DNA of 64,000 bases from Haladaptatus sp. DJG-WS-42 (GCF_037198285.1 NZ_CP147243.1:806001-870000); one strand, 5' to 3'. Numbered from the stretch's first letter, positions 1 through 8,759 are shown. Notes: generated from the sequence alone by a model not told the origin. A program made the numbers and translations.

Positions 1-1
1 T

Positions 2-313
2 ACGGCACCCCGAATCGTGAACCTCTCCTCGGGGATGGGCGCACTTGGCGAACGAATGTCCGGCGGCTATCCGGCCTACCGCATCTCGAAAACCGCGATT
101 AACGGCCTCACGGCGTATTTGCATGGTGAGTACAACCGACGCGGCCTGCTTGCAAACTCAGTCTGTCCGGGCTGGGTGCGCACCGACATGGGCGGGCCGG
201 GAGCCTCTCGAAGCGTCGAGGAGGGCGCGGACACTCCGGCGTGGCTCGCACGCTTCGCGCCGGGAAGTCCGTCGGGGTTGTTCTGGCGCTCGCGGACGGT
301 CATCGACTGGTAA
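2..313 (+). CDS. SDR-family oxidoreductase, C-terminal part (5' end outside window)
   Basis: The reading frame is open from the first bases of the window and ends at a TAA, so only about the last 103 residues are present. The catalytic Ser region (VNLSSGMGAL) and the YxxxK signature (YRISK) of classical short-chain dehydrogenases are visible, followed by the VCPGWVRTDMGG segment typical after the active site. The family reduces or oxidises carbonyl/alcohol groups with NAD(P)(H) in the cytoplasm. The substrate cannot be told from this fragment. A MOSC gene follows on the same strand after 32 bp. Confidence 0.85.
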   Translation, partial: TAPRIVNLSSGMGALGERMSGGYPAYRISKTAINGLTAYLHGEYNRRGLLANSVCPGWVRTDMGGPGASRSVEEGADTPAWLARFAPGSPSGLFWRSRTVIDW

Positions 314-345
314 ACACCTAACTCGGTTCGCGCCACTGTGTTCGC

Positions 346-789
346 ATGGCCGGACGCGTCACCGACATCCACATCGCCCGCGAGAAAAGCGCCCCCGTCG
401 AATCGGTTTCGTCCGCAGCCGCCGTTGCTGGTGCAGGACTCCGCGGTGACCGACACTTTCTCCCCGACGACGACAAACCAGACCTGACGCTCATCGACGC
501 AGACGCGTTCGCTGCGGCGGGCGACGACCTCGGTGTCGAACTCGAACCCGGCGAACACCGACGCAACGTAACCGTCTCCGGCATCGACCTCGATTCGCTC
601 ATTGGCACGGAGTTCACGATTGGCGAGGTGCGCTGTCAGGGGCTCGCCGATTGCCCGCCGTGTGCCCACCTCGAAAATCTCACTGCGCGCGACGGGCTAC
701 AGGTCGCCATGACAGACCGCGGCGGCCTCGAAGTACGCATTCTCACTGACGGCACCATCCGCGTCGGAGATACGGTCGAGCCGCTGTAA
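346..789 (+). CDS. MOSC-domain protein
   Basis: A 147-residue protein made of a single MOSC (molybdenum cofactor sulfurase C-terminal) domain. It has the GLRGDRH segment near residue 32 and a conserved cysteine cluster (CQGLADCPPC, about residues 95-104). MOSC domains carry sulfur or bind Moco; stand-alone versions such as YiiM-like proteins act on N-hydroxylated substrates or in metal-sulfur chemistry. The ATG lies 32 bp after the SDR stop, so co-transcription is possible. A MoaB-like Moco gene lies 5 kb away at 6008, but no direct link is visible. The exact substrate is unknown. Confidence 0.85.
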   Translation: MAGRVTDIHIAREKSAPVESVSSAAAVAGAGLRGDRHFLPDDDKPDLTLIDADAFAAAGDDLGVELEPGEHRRNVTVSGIDLDSLIGTEFTIGEVRCQGLADCPPCAHLENLTARDGLQVAMTDRGGLEVRILTDGTIRVGDTVEPL

Positions 790-831
790 GCCGCCAGCAG
801 AGTTACCCGTCTGTTTGTTCTAGCTTAGCAC

Positions 832-2229
832 ATGCAACGCGTGAATCCAGCGACGGGAGAGACGCTGAGCGAAATCGCCGAACACAGCGACGACGAGGTT
901 GACGCGGCGCTCGACACCTCGATGGACGCCTTCGACGAGTGGCGCGACGTGCCGATTAGAGAGCGCCAGCAGTTGCTCTCGAACGCCGCAGTCGTCCTCC
1001 GCGAGAACAAACAGGAGTACGCAGACGTGATGACCGAAGAGATGGGCAAACCCATCGCCGCCTCGGTCGCTGAAGTGGAAAAATGTGCATGGGTGTGTGA
1101 CTACTACGCCGAGCACGCGGGCGAGCAGTTACAGGACCACGTCATCGGGAGCGAGCCACACGCACAGACGAAAGTCACCTACGAACCGCTCGGCGCGGTG
1201 CTCGCGGTCATGCCGTGGAACTTCCCGTTCTGGCAAGTGTTCCGGTTTGCCGCCCCGCACCTGACCTCGGGGAACGTTGGTCTGCTCAAACACGCCTCGA
1301 ACGTCCCCGAGTGCGCGCTCGCCATCGAAGACGTGTTCCGGAAAGCAGGCTACCCGGAGGGCGTCTTCCAGACGCTTCTCATTGGTTCGTCGAAAGTCGG
1401 CGACGTCATCGCAGACGACCGGGTTGCGGCCGTCACGCTCACCGGGAGCGAGGCCGCCGGACGGTCGGTCGCAGAGACTGCGGGCAAGAACCTCAAGAAG
1501 ACCGTGCTCGAACTCGGTGGGAGCGACCCGTTCGTCGTCCTCGACGACGCAGACGTGACGACCGCCGCGAAGGTCGGCGCACGCGCGCGAACCATCAACT
1601 CGGGCCAGTCGTGTATCGCGGCAAAACGCTTCATCGTCCATGAAGCCGTCTACGACGAGTTCCTCGACGCGTTCCTCGCAGAACTCGAATCGCTCACCGT
1701 TGGCGATCCGACCGACGAGGAGACAGACATCGGCCCACAGGCCCGTGAGGGACTGATGGACGGCCTGCACGAGCAGGTCACGAAGAGCGTAGACGCGGGC
1801 GCGACCGTCGCGCTCGGTGGAGAGCCACTCGACCGCGATGGGTTCTACTACCCACCAACGGTGCTCACGGACGTGCCGGACGGCTCACCAGCAGCCGAAG
1901 AGGAGATCTTCGGCCCTGTTGCCTCCGTATTCAAAGTCGCAGACGAAGCCGAGGCGATTCGCGTAGCCAACGACACGAATCTCGGCCTCGGTGCGAGCGT
2001 CTGGACGGCCGACCTCGCGCGCGGCGAGCGCGTCTCCCACCGCATCGAAGCGGGCTGTGTGTTCGTAAACGAACTCGTGAAATCGGACCCTCGACTACCG
2101 TTTGGTGGTATCAAAGACTCCGGCTACGGGCGTGAACTCGCCCGTGAAGGGATGCTCGAATTCGTGAATCAGAAAACGATGTGGATTCAGGATGCAGACG
2201 GCGATGCCGAGATTTCACTCTCCGAGTAG
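832..2229 (+). CDS. NAD(P)-dependent aldehyde dehydrogenase (succinate-semialdehyde dehydrogenase type)
   Basis: A 465-residue full-length ALDH. The Rossmann region, the general-base Glu in LELGGSDPFVVL (about residue 226) and the catalytic Cys in INSGQSCIAAKRF (about residue 260) are all visible. The C-terminal PFGGIKDSGYGRE motif is intact. The GSDPF variant after the Glu loop is common in GabD-like enzymes, which oxidise succinate semialdehyde to succinate, but haloarchaea have many ALDH paralogues, so the substrate is inferred. A leaderless-type start is plausible, with a weak AT-rich stretch (tagcttag) just before the ATG. Confidence 0.9.
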   Translation: MQRVNPATGETLSEIAEHSDDEVDAALDTSMDAFDEWRDVPIRERQQLLSNAAVVLRENKQEYADVMTEEMGKPIAASVAEVEKCAWVCDYYAEHAGEQLQDHVIGSEPHAQTKVTYEPLGAVLAVMPWNFPFWQVFRFAAPHLTSGNVGLLKHASNVPECALAIEDVFRKAGYPEGVFQTLLIGSSKVGDVIADDRVAAVTLTGSEAAGRSVAETAGKNLKKTVLELGGSDPFVVLDDADVTTAAKVGARARTINSGQSCIAAKRFIVHEAVYDEFLDAFLAELESLTVGDPTDEETDIGPQAREGLMDGLHEQVTKSVDAGATVALGGEPLDRDGFYYPPTVLTDVPDGSPAAEEEIFGPVASVFKVADEAEAIRVANDTNLGLGASVWTADLARGERVSHRIEAGCVFVNELVKSDPRLPFGGIKDSGYGRELAREGMLEFVNQKTMWIQDADGDAEISLSE

Positions 2230-2243
2230 GCTGGGAAAACCGC

Positions 2244-2357
2244 TCACTCGCGGCGAACGGTGAGGTTCTGCATCACGCCGCCACACTCTGGACAAGCTGT
2301 TCCGGCTGTGGTCTCCATGCGGTGGCCACAGTCCATACACTCGAACGTTTGTGTCAT
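2244..2357 (-). CDS. 37-residue rubrerythrin-like zinc-ribbon microprotein
   Basis: Too short for a standard ORF cut-off. It translates to a 37-residue protein with two CxxC knuckles, CMDC (residues 7-10) and CPEC (residues 22-25), and ends QNLTVRRE. Such single zinc-ribbon microproteins of the rubrerythrin-like type are widespread in haloarchaea; most have no proven function. It is divergent from the ThDP-enzyme gene at 2455. An AT-rich stretch at about 2381-2390 (taataattat) lies 24-33 bp before its ATG and could serve as its TATA box. It lies 14 bp from the end of the aldehyde dehydrogenase gene, in convergent orientation. Confidence 0.8.
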   Translation of the reverse strand: MTQTFECMDCGHRMETTAGTACPECGGVMQNLTVRRE

Positions 2358-2454
2358 ATGGTAGCATAACACATCCTGTGGTAATAATTATTCGCCGATT
2401 TCAGCGGACTCTCACAGCCGGTGGAATGATGGCTCGGTGAGACAAACGTGTGGT

Positions 2455-4038
2455 ATGAAAGCGTCTGACTTACTCGTCGAGTGTCTCGCGCTGGAAGGGG
2501 TAGAGTACATTTTCGGCCTGCCGGGGGAGGAACTCGAAGACGTGCTGTTTTCGCTCGAAGACTCGCCAATTGAGTTCATTCCGACGCGCCACGAACAGGG
2601 GGCGGCGTTCATGGCCGACGTCCACGGGCGGTTGACCGGGAAGGCAGGTGTGTGCATGGGGACGCTTGGCCCCGGCGCGACCAACCTGCTCACGGGCGTC
2701 GCGGACGCCCACCTCGACAAAAGCCCGCTCGTCGCCATCACCGGCCAAGGCGGGCGCGAGCGCCTGCATAAAGAGAGCCATCAGGCGCTCGACATCGTCC
2801 ACATGTTCGAACCAGTCGTGAAGTGGAACACCCAGATTAGCGAACCCGAAATCGTGAACGAATCGGTTCGCAAGGCGTTCAAACTCGCGGAGTACCAGAA
2901 ACCCGGCGCGACCCATCTAGAGTTCCCCGAAGACGTCGCAAAAGAGGAGACGGACGCAACACCGCTCGAAAAACGCGAGCGTGTCCGTCGGCCAGACACC
3001 GACGTGACCGCCCTCGAACGCGCCGCAGAACTCCTCTGTGGAGCAGACAAACCACTCATCCTCGCTGGCAACGGTGCAGTCAGAACCCATTCTGCCGACC
3101 CACTCCAGCAACTTGTCAACCAGACAAATGCGCCCGTCGTCGCCACCTACATGGGCAAAGGTGCGATTTCGGACGCCGACGCCCACTCGCTCATGACGCT
3201 CGATTCCGGCTCCGGCGACGAGGCCCACACCGTCATCGAGCGCGCCGACGCGGTGCTCGCCGTTGGCTACGACATCGCAGAACACGACCCGGCGAAGTGG
3301 AACCCAGACATTGACAAAGAAATCGTCCACCTCGACCACGAGCCAGCGGAGGTGTACGAACACTACAACCCCGACGTAGAGTTGGTCTGTGACATCAGGG
3401 CTGGGTTGCGGGCCCTGCTTGGCCACCTCGACGGCTGTTCAACCGACGACGACTGGTACGCCACAGAGCGGGCTGCAATCGAAAAGGAGGTGCAGACAAA
3501 ACCCGACGCAGACGCCGAGTTCAGCGTGGCAGGCACGCTGCCATATCTCCGCGAAGCCATGGCCAACGACGACGTGCTCATCTCCGACGTGGGCCACCAC
3601 AAGATGGTCATCGCCCAGAACTTCCCGGCCTACGAGCCGAACACGACCATCATCTCGAACGGGCTCGCAACAATGGGAATCGCCGTCCCGGGTGCTGTGG
3701 CTGCAGACCTCGCGGTGGACGCGAACGTCGTCGCGGCGACGGGTGACGGTGGCTTCCTGATGAACGCCGCAGAAATCGAAACCGCAACCCGACTCGGCTG
3801 TGGGTTCACCATCATCGTGTTCAACGACGATGATTACGGCCTGATTTCGCGAAAACAGCGCGACCATACCGGCAAGTCGTTCGGAACCCACCTCACGAAC
3901 CCCGATTTCGTGACATTCGCAGAGAGCTTCGGCATCGACGCGCACAGACCAGAAACGTGGGACGAACTCGAAGCCGTGTTACAGCGGGTGATTCCCGAAG
4001 ACGAAATAGCGCTCGTCGAAGTGCCGTATTCGCGGTGA
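2455..4038 (+). CDS. ThDP-dependent enzyme of the acetolactate synthase large-subunit family
   Basis: A 527-residue protein with the three domains of the acetolactate synthase/pyruvate oxidase family. The N-terminal PYR domain has the cofactor-activating Glu in TRHEQGAAFM (about residue 49). A central FAD/NAD-like domain follows. The C-terminal PP domain has the GDGG...N metal/ThDP motif (GDGGFLMNAAE, about residue 430). The internal Met at 2455 is preferred over the upstream Met at 2437 because it starts the conserved KASDLLVECLALEG block. No regulatory subunit (IlvN) gene is adjacent, so it may be an IlvB paralogue acting on another 2-oxo acid rather than the valine/isoleucine enzyme. Confidence 0.88.
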   Translation: MKASDLLVECLALEGVEYIFGLPGEELEDVLFSLEDSPIEFIPTRHEQGAAFMADVHGRLTGKAGVCMGTLGPGATNLLTGVADAHLDKSPLVAITGQGGRERLHKESHQALDIVHMFEPVVKWNTQISEPEIVNESVRKAFKLAEYQKPGATHLEFPEDVAKEETDATPLEKRERVRRPDTDVTALERAAELLCGADKPLILAGNGAVRTHSADPLQQLVNQTNAPVVATYMGKGAISDADAHSLMTLDSGSGDEAHTVIERADAVLAVGYDIAEHDPAKWNPDIDKEIVHLDHEPAEVYEHYNPDVELVCDIRAGLRALLGHLDGCSTDDDWYATERAAIEKEVQTKPDADAEFSVAGTLPYLREAMANDDVLISDVGHHKMVIAQNFPAYEPNTTIISNGLATMGIAVPGAVAADLAVDANVVAATGDGGFLMNAAEIETATRLGCGFTIIVFNDDDYGLISRKQRDHTGKSFGTHLTNPDFVTFAESFGIDAHRPETWDELEAVLQRVIPEDEIALVEVPYSR

Positions 4039-4039
4039 G

Positions 4040-4330
4040 TCAGGGGCGCGTCGTCGCCCACACCGCGAGCGACCCGAGCAAGAACGCCGGGATGAGCGGG
4101 AGAAACAGGTAGGTGTCACGGAACGAGAGGCCGATACTCACGACGAAGTCTTGGGCCATCGGCAAGAGGAGAATCGCACCCGGAATGACGAGAAACGAGA
4201 CGATGATGACGCCCACGAGAATCCAGCCCCGCCAGCCGAAGTCGCGGTCTTCTATGGGCTGTTGGGTCGCGCTCGCGTCGCCACTCTCCTCGAAGGCGGC
4301 CGGGTCGTGGACGTATCGGTCGTCGGCCAT
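4040..4330 (-). CDS. Small two-helix membrane protein
   Basis: A 96-residue protein with an acidic soluble N-terminus (residues 1-32) and two predicted membrane helices (about 35-57, WILVGVIIVSFLVIPGAILLL, and 70-92, YLFLPLIPAFLLGSLAVWATT). Its ATG overlaps the TAA of the upstream MDR reductase gene by one base (TAATG), so the two are very likely translated from one transcript. It converges on the ThDP-enzyme gene with one base between the stops. No family is recognised; a helper or anchor role is only a guess from the overlap. Confidence 0.75.
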   Translation of the reverse strand: MADDRYVHDPAAFEESGDASATQQPIEDRDFGWRGWILVGVIIVSFLVIPGAILLLPMAQDFVVSIGLSFRDTYLFLPLIPAFLLGSLAVWATTRP

Positions 4331-5373
4331 TACTCGTACTGGGCGTCTGGAACGACTACAACCTTCCCAAATCCGTTTCGGGTTTCGAGCAGGCTGTGAG
4401 CGCGTTTGACTTCGCTCATCGGGAGCACCTCGCGGATGTGCGGACGGAAGGTGCCATCCCAGACGAGCGGGAGCACGTCGTCTGCTTCACCGGGCGTCCC
4501 CATCGAGGAGCCGAGGATTTGGAGTTGGTGCCAGAAGATGCGATTCAAGTCGGTTTCCGGATGGCGGCCAAGCGTGGCCCCGCAAGTGACGAGACGGCCG
4601 TTTTTGGCGAGACTTTTTATCGAATCTTTCCACGTCGGGCCGCCAACATGGTCGACGATGACGTCCACGCCGCGCTTGTCCGTCATCTCGTAGATTTCGC
4701 TCGCATAGTCAGTTTTCTCGTAGTTGATGACGTGGTCTGCGCCACACTCTGCGGCGAGTTCGAGCTTTTCGGGGCTAGACGCCGTCGCGTACACCTCCGC
4801 ACCTGCGTACTTCGCAATCTGGACGGCGGCGTGGCCAACCCCACCGCTCGCGCCGAGGACGAGCACTTTCTCGCCGGGTTCCAACTCAGCGCGGGTGATG
4901 AGCATGCGCCACGCCGTCTGGAAGACAAGCGGTGCAGACGCCGCCACCTCCCACGAGACGTGGTCTGGAACCGGGACGAGGTTGGCTTCGGGGACGGCAG
5001 CGAGTTCGCTGTGGACGCCGCGGGTGTGTTCGCCAAGGACGCGAAAGTCCACACAGAACGAGGGGTCGCCGTCGCGACAGAACTCACAAACGCCACACGA
5101 CAGTCCAGCGGTGACCGCGACGCGGTCGCCCGGCGCAAAACGCGTCACGTCCTCGCCAACCGCGTGGACGACGCCCGCGCCGTCGCTCCCCGGGATGTGC
5201 GGCAAGGGGAGGTCAAGGCCGGGCAGTCCCCGGCGCGTCCACACGTCTAAGAAGTTGAGCGCGCCTGCGCGCATCTCGACTACGACCTCGTCGCGGTCAG
5301 GCTCGGGGTCCGGGAAGTCGTCATACTGTAGCACGTCACGGTCGCCGTGGTCCTCGAAATAGACCGCCTTCAT
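4330..5373 (-). CDS. Zinc-binding medium-chain dehydrogenase/reductase
   Basis: A 347-residue MDR protein beginning MKAVYFEDHG. It has a GroES-like N-terminal half and a Rossmann domain with VLGASGGVGHAAVQIAKYAGA (about residues 172-192). A four-cysteine structural-zinc loop is present (CGVCEFCRDGDPSFC, about residues 92-106). The family performs NAD(P)H-dependent reduction or dehydrogenation of alcohols, quinones or enones; substrate unknown. The start at 5373 fits the family N-terminus; the frame runs upstream without homology. It is followed immediately by the small membrane protein at 4040-4330. Confidence 0.9.
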   Translation of the reverse strand: MKAVYFEDHGDRDVLQYDDFPDPEPDRDEVVVEMRAGALNFLDVWTRRGLPGLDLPLPHIPGSDGAGVVHAVGEDVTRFAPGDRVAVTAGLSCGVCEFCRDGDPSFCVDFRVLGEHTRGVHSELAAVPEANLVPVPDHVSWEVAASAPLVFQTAWRMLITRAELEPGEKVLVLGASGGVGHAAVQIAKYAGAEVYATASSPEKLELAAECGADHVINYEKTDYASEIYEMTDKRGVDVIVDHVGGPTWKDSIKSLAKNGRLVTCGATLGRHPETDLNRIFWHQLQILGSSMGTPGEADDVLPLVWDGTFRPHIREVLPMSEVKRAHSLLETRNGFGKVVVVPDAQYE

Positions 5374-5509
5374 ATGACACACACTCCCGTGGGGGGCCAA
5401 AATAGTACGGTCTGCGGAAAACATGGAAAATCCACGAAAGGAGAGAGTCTCAGCCGCGAGCAGAGCAGGATATCGTGTGAAAACACGTACTGACTAGTGG
5501 GTGACCAAG

Positions 5510-5956
5510 ATGGCTAGTAAAGCGACACGCCCAGCGGCATCGCCCGGTGAGATTGCCCAAGAGTTGTGGACGAGCATCAACGAGGGAGACTTCAGCGTCG
5601 TGGATACGTACGTTTCAGAGAACTACGTCGAACACGACCCGAACTCGCCTGCGGAGATTCGCGGCCGTGAGGGGTTCAGACAGAACATCGAGCAGTACTT
5701 CGCTGCCTTCCCGGACATGGACATAACCATAGAAGACCTCATCGAAGAGGGCGACAAGGTGGTGACGCGGTGGTCTGGGACCGGCACGCACAAGGGTGAA
5801 TTGATGGGCATTGCGCCCACGGACAAGTCCATCACCGTGACGGGCCTCGACATCGAACGCTACGAAGACGGCATGCTCACAGAATCGTGGTCTAGCTTCG
5901 ACGCCCTCGGCCTCATGCGTCAACTCGGTGCGTTCCCGGATGCGGTCGGAGAGTAA
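5510..5956 (+). CDS. SnoaL-like polyketide-cyclase-fold protein
   Basis: About 148 residues in the alpha+beta barrel fold of NTF2/SnoaL proteins, with FVNEGDF-like (INEGDFSVVDTYVSENYVEH) and DMDITIEDLIEEGDKVVTRW core segments. Haloarchaea have many such ester-cyclase or small-ligand-binding paralogues, and another lies at 60364. The ATG at 5510 is chosen; a GTG at 5501 in the same frame is an alternative. It is followed by a C-run then T-run (5959-5975) suited to transcription termination. The ligand is unknown. Confidence 0.82.
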   Translation: MASKATRPAASPGEIAQELWTSINEGDFSVVDTYVSENYVEHDPNSPAEIRGREGFRQNIEQYFAAFPDMDITIEDLIEEGDKVVTRWSGTGTHKGELMGIAPTDKSITVTGLDIERYEDGMLTESWSSFDALGLMRQLGAFPDAVGE

Positions 5957-6007
5957 CCCCCCCGTTTTTCCCGGACAGTTTTTGTGATTCCACGAGTAGA
6001 GGCCGTC

Positions 6008-6640
6008 ATGACTGAGAAGAAAAATCCCGACACAGCACACGGCCACGAGAAAGAATTGGGTCACGACGGGCACACCCACGACGACAGCCACGGTCATCAC
6101 GAACACGGGCACGACACCCATGACCACGACCACAGCCACCACGACCACGACCTGAAGACTGTCGGCGTGGGCATCGTGACGATTTCAACGTCTCGGTCGC
6201 TCGATGACGACCCCGCCGGAGACGCGATTGCAGAAGCCTTCGAACACGCCGGCCACTCGGTCGCGACCCGCGAACTCATCGGTGACAAGTTCGATGGCAT
6301 TCAACAGACAGTCGACCGCCTCGTCGGGCGCGACGACGTGGACATCGTCGTCACCACCGGCGGCACGGGCGTCACCCCCGACGACGTGACCATCGAGGCA
6401 ATCGCGCCGCTGTTCGAGAAAGAACTCCCCGGCTTCGGTGAGCTGTTTCGCCAGCTTTCGTTCGGTGAAATCGGCACCCGCGTCGTCGGGACGCGGGCGA
6501 CCGGCGGCATCGCAGACGGCGTCCCCGTGTTCGCACTGCCGGGCAGCGAAAATGCCGCGCGACTCGGCGCACACGAGGTTATCGTCCCCGAAGTGAGCCA
6601 TCTGGCCGGGCTTGCAGCGCGAAGCGAACCAGACGCCTAA
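6008..6640 (+). CDS. MoaB/MogA-family molybdopterin adenylyltransferase with His-rich N-terminus
   Basis: A 210-residue protein. Residues about 52-210 form the MoaB/MogA domain with the signature [20 protein letters not shown] and the distal ALPGS motif ([16 protein letters not shown]). The family adenylates molybdopterin before metal insertion. Residues about 10-50 are a strongly His/Asp-rich stretch with 16 histidines (HxH, HH and [10 protein letters not shown] patterns), likely binding divalent metal. The stop overlaps the convergent DUF6884-like gene by four bases. The start at 6008 is the first Met giving a charged N-terminus; 5984 is an in-frame alternative. Confidence 0.88.
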   Translation: MTEKKNPDTAHGHEKELGHDGHTHDDSHGHHEHGHDTHDHDHSHHDHDLKTVGVGIVTISTSRSLDDDPAGDAIAEAFEHAGHSVATRELIGDKFDGIQQTVDRLVGRDDVDIVVTTGGTGVTPDDVTIEAIAPLFEKELPGFGELFRQLSFGEIGTRVVGTRATGGIADGVPVFALPGSENAARLGAHEVIVPEVSHLAGLAARSEPDA

Positions 6641-7077
6641 GGCGGCTTTGCGGGCCGTTTTCTGCCCGCCTCAATCGTGTCTTCACTTGGTTGCTCGACA
6701 GTCATACCTGCATTTTCTGCGTGCAAGTACACCGGTTCAAGCGCCGCCAGATAGTAGTCGTCGGTGAGGACGATGACGCGCGCGAACTGCGGATTCTCGC
6801 CCGCGTCAAAGAGCGCGTCGCGTAACTGCTGTTGAAGTCGTTTGACCCACTGCAGTTCCTCGAACGGGCCGAAGTCGTCACGAGTGAGGTCGTAACTCTC
6901 GATTTCCGTCTCGGATGCAACGATGTCGTACTTCGGTGAGACGACGACCCACGCATCGCAGGTTTCCTCGGCATAGGCACGACGTGACTCGAACGTCTCT
7001 CCCGTGTACTGCCTTCGAGCCACACGAGTCCCACCCCGTGTTTCGATACCCCCTTGGACAATCCCGATGGTTGCCAT
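6637..7077 (-). CDS. DUF6884-like protein
   Basis: A 146-residue protein. The central segment YTGETFESRRAYAEETCDAW followed by VVVSPKYDIV resembles DUF6884, a family related to the YaaA/DUF1863-like nucleotide-processing fold and often found in haloarchaea. The biochemical role is not known. The start at 7077 fits the TATA-like AAAAAATTAAT on the plus strand at 7104-7114, about 30 bp upstream. The gene converges on moaB (overlap 6637-6640) and diverges from the SRPBCC gene at 7221. Confidence 0.75.
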   Translation of the reverse strand: MATIGIVQGGIETRGGTRVARRQYTGETFESRRAYAEETCDAWVVVSPKYDIVASETEIESYDLTRDDFGPFEELQWVKRLQQQLRDALFDAGENPQFARVIVLTDDYYLAALEPVYLHAENAGMTVEQPSEDTIEAGRKRPAKPP

Positions 7078-7103
7078 GTCTGGACAACGTTGCGTATCGC
7101 GTA

Positions 7104-7114
7104 AAAAATTAATC
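7104..7114 (-). promoter_or_regulatory. TATA-box candidate for the DUF6884-like gene
   Basis: The minus strand reads ATTAATTTTTT about 27-37 bp before the ATG at 7077. This is the spacing expected for a leaderless haloarchaeal transcript. Confidence 0.5.
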
Positions 7115-7220
7115 GACGGTCGCAATAACAGTTAAAATATCGTGAGTTTCTACGAGATTCCAGTGTTGTGTGCTGTAATTCTCACAAACAGTCATTCTCT
7201 CAGCGAGCATATCGTTCGCT

Positions 7221-7703
7221 ATGGCACGGGTAGAATCCGCAACCACGATTCGGGCACCACAGGAGTACGTCTGGGAACTCGTGTGCGACGTGAACCGCTA
7301 TCCAGAGATTTCGTCGGCGTTCACAGAGCGCGTGACCTACGTGAGCGACGGGCCGGTCGGGAAGGGAACCGTCTACCGCGAATACGGCGGTGTCGGGCCG
7401 ATGAAAGACGAAAGCGAGTGGATGATAACCGAGTTTGCGGAGCCGACGCGACAAATTCACGAAGGCGACCTCGGCGTGATGCAACCGGTGTTGACCATCG
7501 AGCTCGAATCCATTGGCGAGGACACCCGACTGTTTCAGGCACTCGACTTCGAGATGCTGCCGCAGGTTCGCCCGGTTGGGCGACTGCTCGAAGCGGTGTT
7601 CGTAAAACGCACGATGCAACGCGGTCTCGACGACACGGTAGCGAACGTAAAGCGGATTGCAGAACGCGAGTACGAGACCGAGTCGAAGCAACCAATGGCG
7701 TAG
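7221..7703 (+). CDS. SRPBCC (COQ10/polyketide cyclase-like) lipid- or ligand-binding protein
   Basis: A 160-residue START-like protein. It opens with the typical ESATTIRAPQEYVWELVCDVNRYPEI pattern (residues about 5-30) and contains a long C-terminal helix (LLEAVFVKRTMQRGLDDTVANVKRIAE). Members bind hydrophobic ligands in a helix-grip cavity; COQ10-like members escort quinones and others are cyclases. No catalytic residues can be assigned. It lies 43 bp upstream of a folate-enzyme gene on the same strand. Confidence 0.83.
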   Translation: MARVESATTIRAPQEYVWELVCDVNRYPEISSAFTERVTYVSDGPVGKGTVYREYGGVGPMKDESEWMITEFAEPTRQIHEGDLGVMQPVLTIELESIGEDTRLFQALDFEMLPQVRPVGRLLEAVFVKRTMQRGLDDTVANVKRIAEREYETESKQPMA

Positions 7704-7746
7704 CCGCGAGCGGAACTCGTTTTGGTGTGGTTTTGGTAGAACGCGC

Positions 7747-8445
7747 ATGGATAAACAGCGCATCCGCGAGCGCGTCTGGGATGCCCTCGAAGCCGAGGGA
7801 ATCGCCCGATTTCCGTTTCCCCCGCATGGCCGGATTCCGAATTTCGATGGCGCGCGCAACGCCGCGGACCGACTGGCTGAGACTGCGGAGTGGCAGGACG
7901 CCACAGCAATCAAGTCGAATCCGGATTCGCCCCAACTCCCCGTCCGGCGGCGGGCGCTCGCGGAGGGGAAGATGGTGTACATGGCCGTCCCGCGCCTGCG
8001 TCACGAGAAGTGTTTCGTCCGCTTAGACCCCGCGACCATCGACGACACCGACCGCGCCGCCGCTATCTCGCACATGGACGAGTACGGCGAGCAGGTCGGC
8101 CCAGATGAAATTGACAGCATCGACCTCATTGTGTCTGGGAGCGTCGCCGTCACAGCGGAAGGCGCGCGCATCGGGAAAGGCGAAGGGTACAGCGATTTAG
8201 AGTACGCCGTGTTGCGCGAACTTGCGCTGGTTGACGACGACACGCCCGTGGTCACGACGGTTCACGAGCGACAGGTCGTGGACGACGCGGTCGAAATCGA
8301 GGCGCACGACGTGCCAATGGACTGTATCGTGACCTCAGAACGCGTGATTCGCTCTGCAGGTGGGCAAAAACCCGTGGGTATCGACTGGGAGCTATTGGAC
8401 GACGAGCGAATCGAAGAAATTCCCGTCCTCCAGCGATTTCGTTAG
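7747..8445 (+). CDS. 5-formyltetrahydrofolate cyclo-ligase-like protein
   Basis: A 232-residue protein resembling the NagB/5-FTHF cyclo-ligase superfamily. The N-terminus KQRIRERVWDALEAEGIARFPFPPHGRIPNF, the NPDSPQLPVRR segment and a Gly-rich KGEGYSDLEYAVLRELALV loop (about residues 141-160) fit the archaeal branch of this family. The textbook reaction converts 5-formyl-THF to 5,10-methenyl-THF with ATP. The archaeal members are not firmly characterised, so the substrate is inferred. The stop overlaps that of the convergent cupin gene (8442-8445). Confidence 0.8.
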   Translation: MDKQRIRERVWDALEAEGIARFPFPPHGRIPNFDGARNAADRLAETAEWQDATAIKSNPDSPQLPVRRRALAEGKMVYMAVPRLRHEKCFVRLDPATIDDTDRAAAISHMDEYGEQVGPDEIDSIDLIVSGSVAVTAEGARIGKGEGYSDLEYAVLRELALVDDDTPVVTTVHERQVVDDAVEIEAHDVPMDCIVTSERVIRSAGGQKPVGIDWELLDDERIEEIPVLQRFR

Positions 8446-8759
8446 CTCGGGAACGGCGCGAGCGTCGCGGTGAAGTACACCACGTCTTCGGTGTCGTTTC
8501 GCGCACCGTGGAGGACGCCGCGGTCGTGGAACACGACGCCGGGGGCTTTGACGCGCTCTTCGTCGTCGTCTTGAAGCACCGTCACGGTCCCCTTGACGAT
8601 GTGAAACACGTTCGAGGAGGAGTCGTGCGGGTGCGGTTTCAACTCGGCGCCGGGGCCGAGGGCGAACAGTTTGACGAGTGCGTCATCGGAGACGACCAGT
8701 TCTTCGGTGATGATTTCGCCCTCCTCCGGGTCGGGTTTCGTAAAGCGATTGAGCGACAT
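8442..8759 (-). CDS. Small cupin-domain protein
   Basis: A 105-residue single cupin barrel. The two cupin motifs are visible: GAELKPHPHDSSSNVFHIVKG (motif 1, about residues 35-55, with His ligands) and the second motif in GVVFHDRGVLHGARN (about residues 74-88). Cupins of this size bind a metal and act as small enzymes or sensors; the function is unknown. The frame continues upstream of the ATG at 8759 without cupin similarity. A second small cupin lies at 49266. Confidence 0.85.
   Translation of the reverse strand: MSLNRFTKPDPEEGEIITEELVVSDDALVKLFALGPGAELKPHPHDSSSNVFHIVKGTVTVLQDDDEERVKAPGVVFHDRGVLHGARNDTEDVVYFTATLAPFPS

Noticed and set aside
5959-5975. C-run followed by TTTTT after the SnoaL-like gene as a distinct element
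   Set aside because: Probably a simple T-tract terminator; no stem, so not listed separately.
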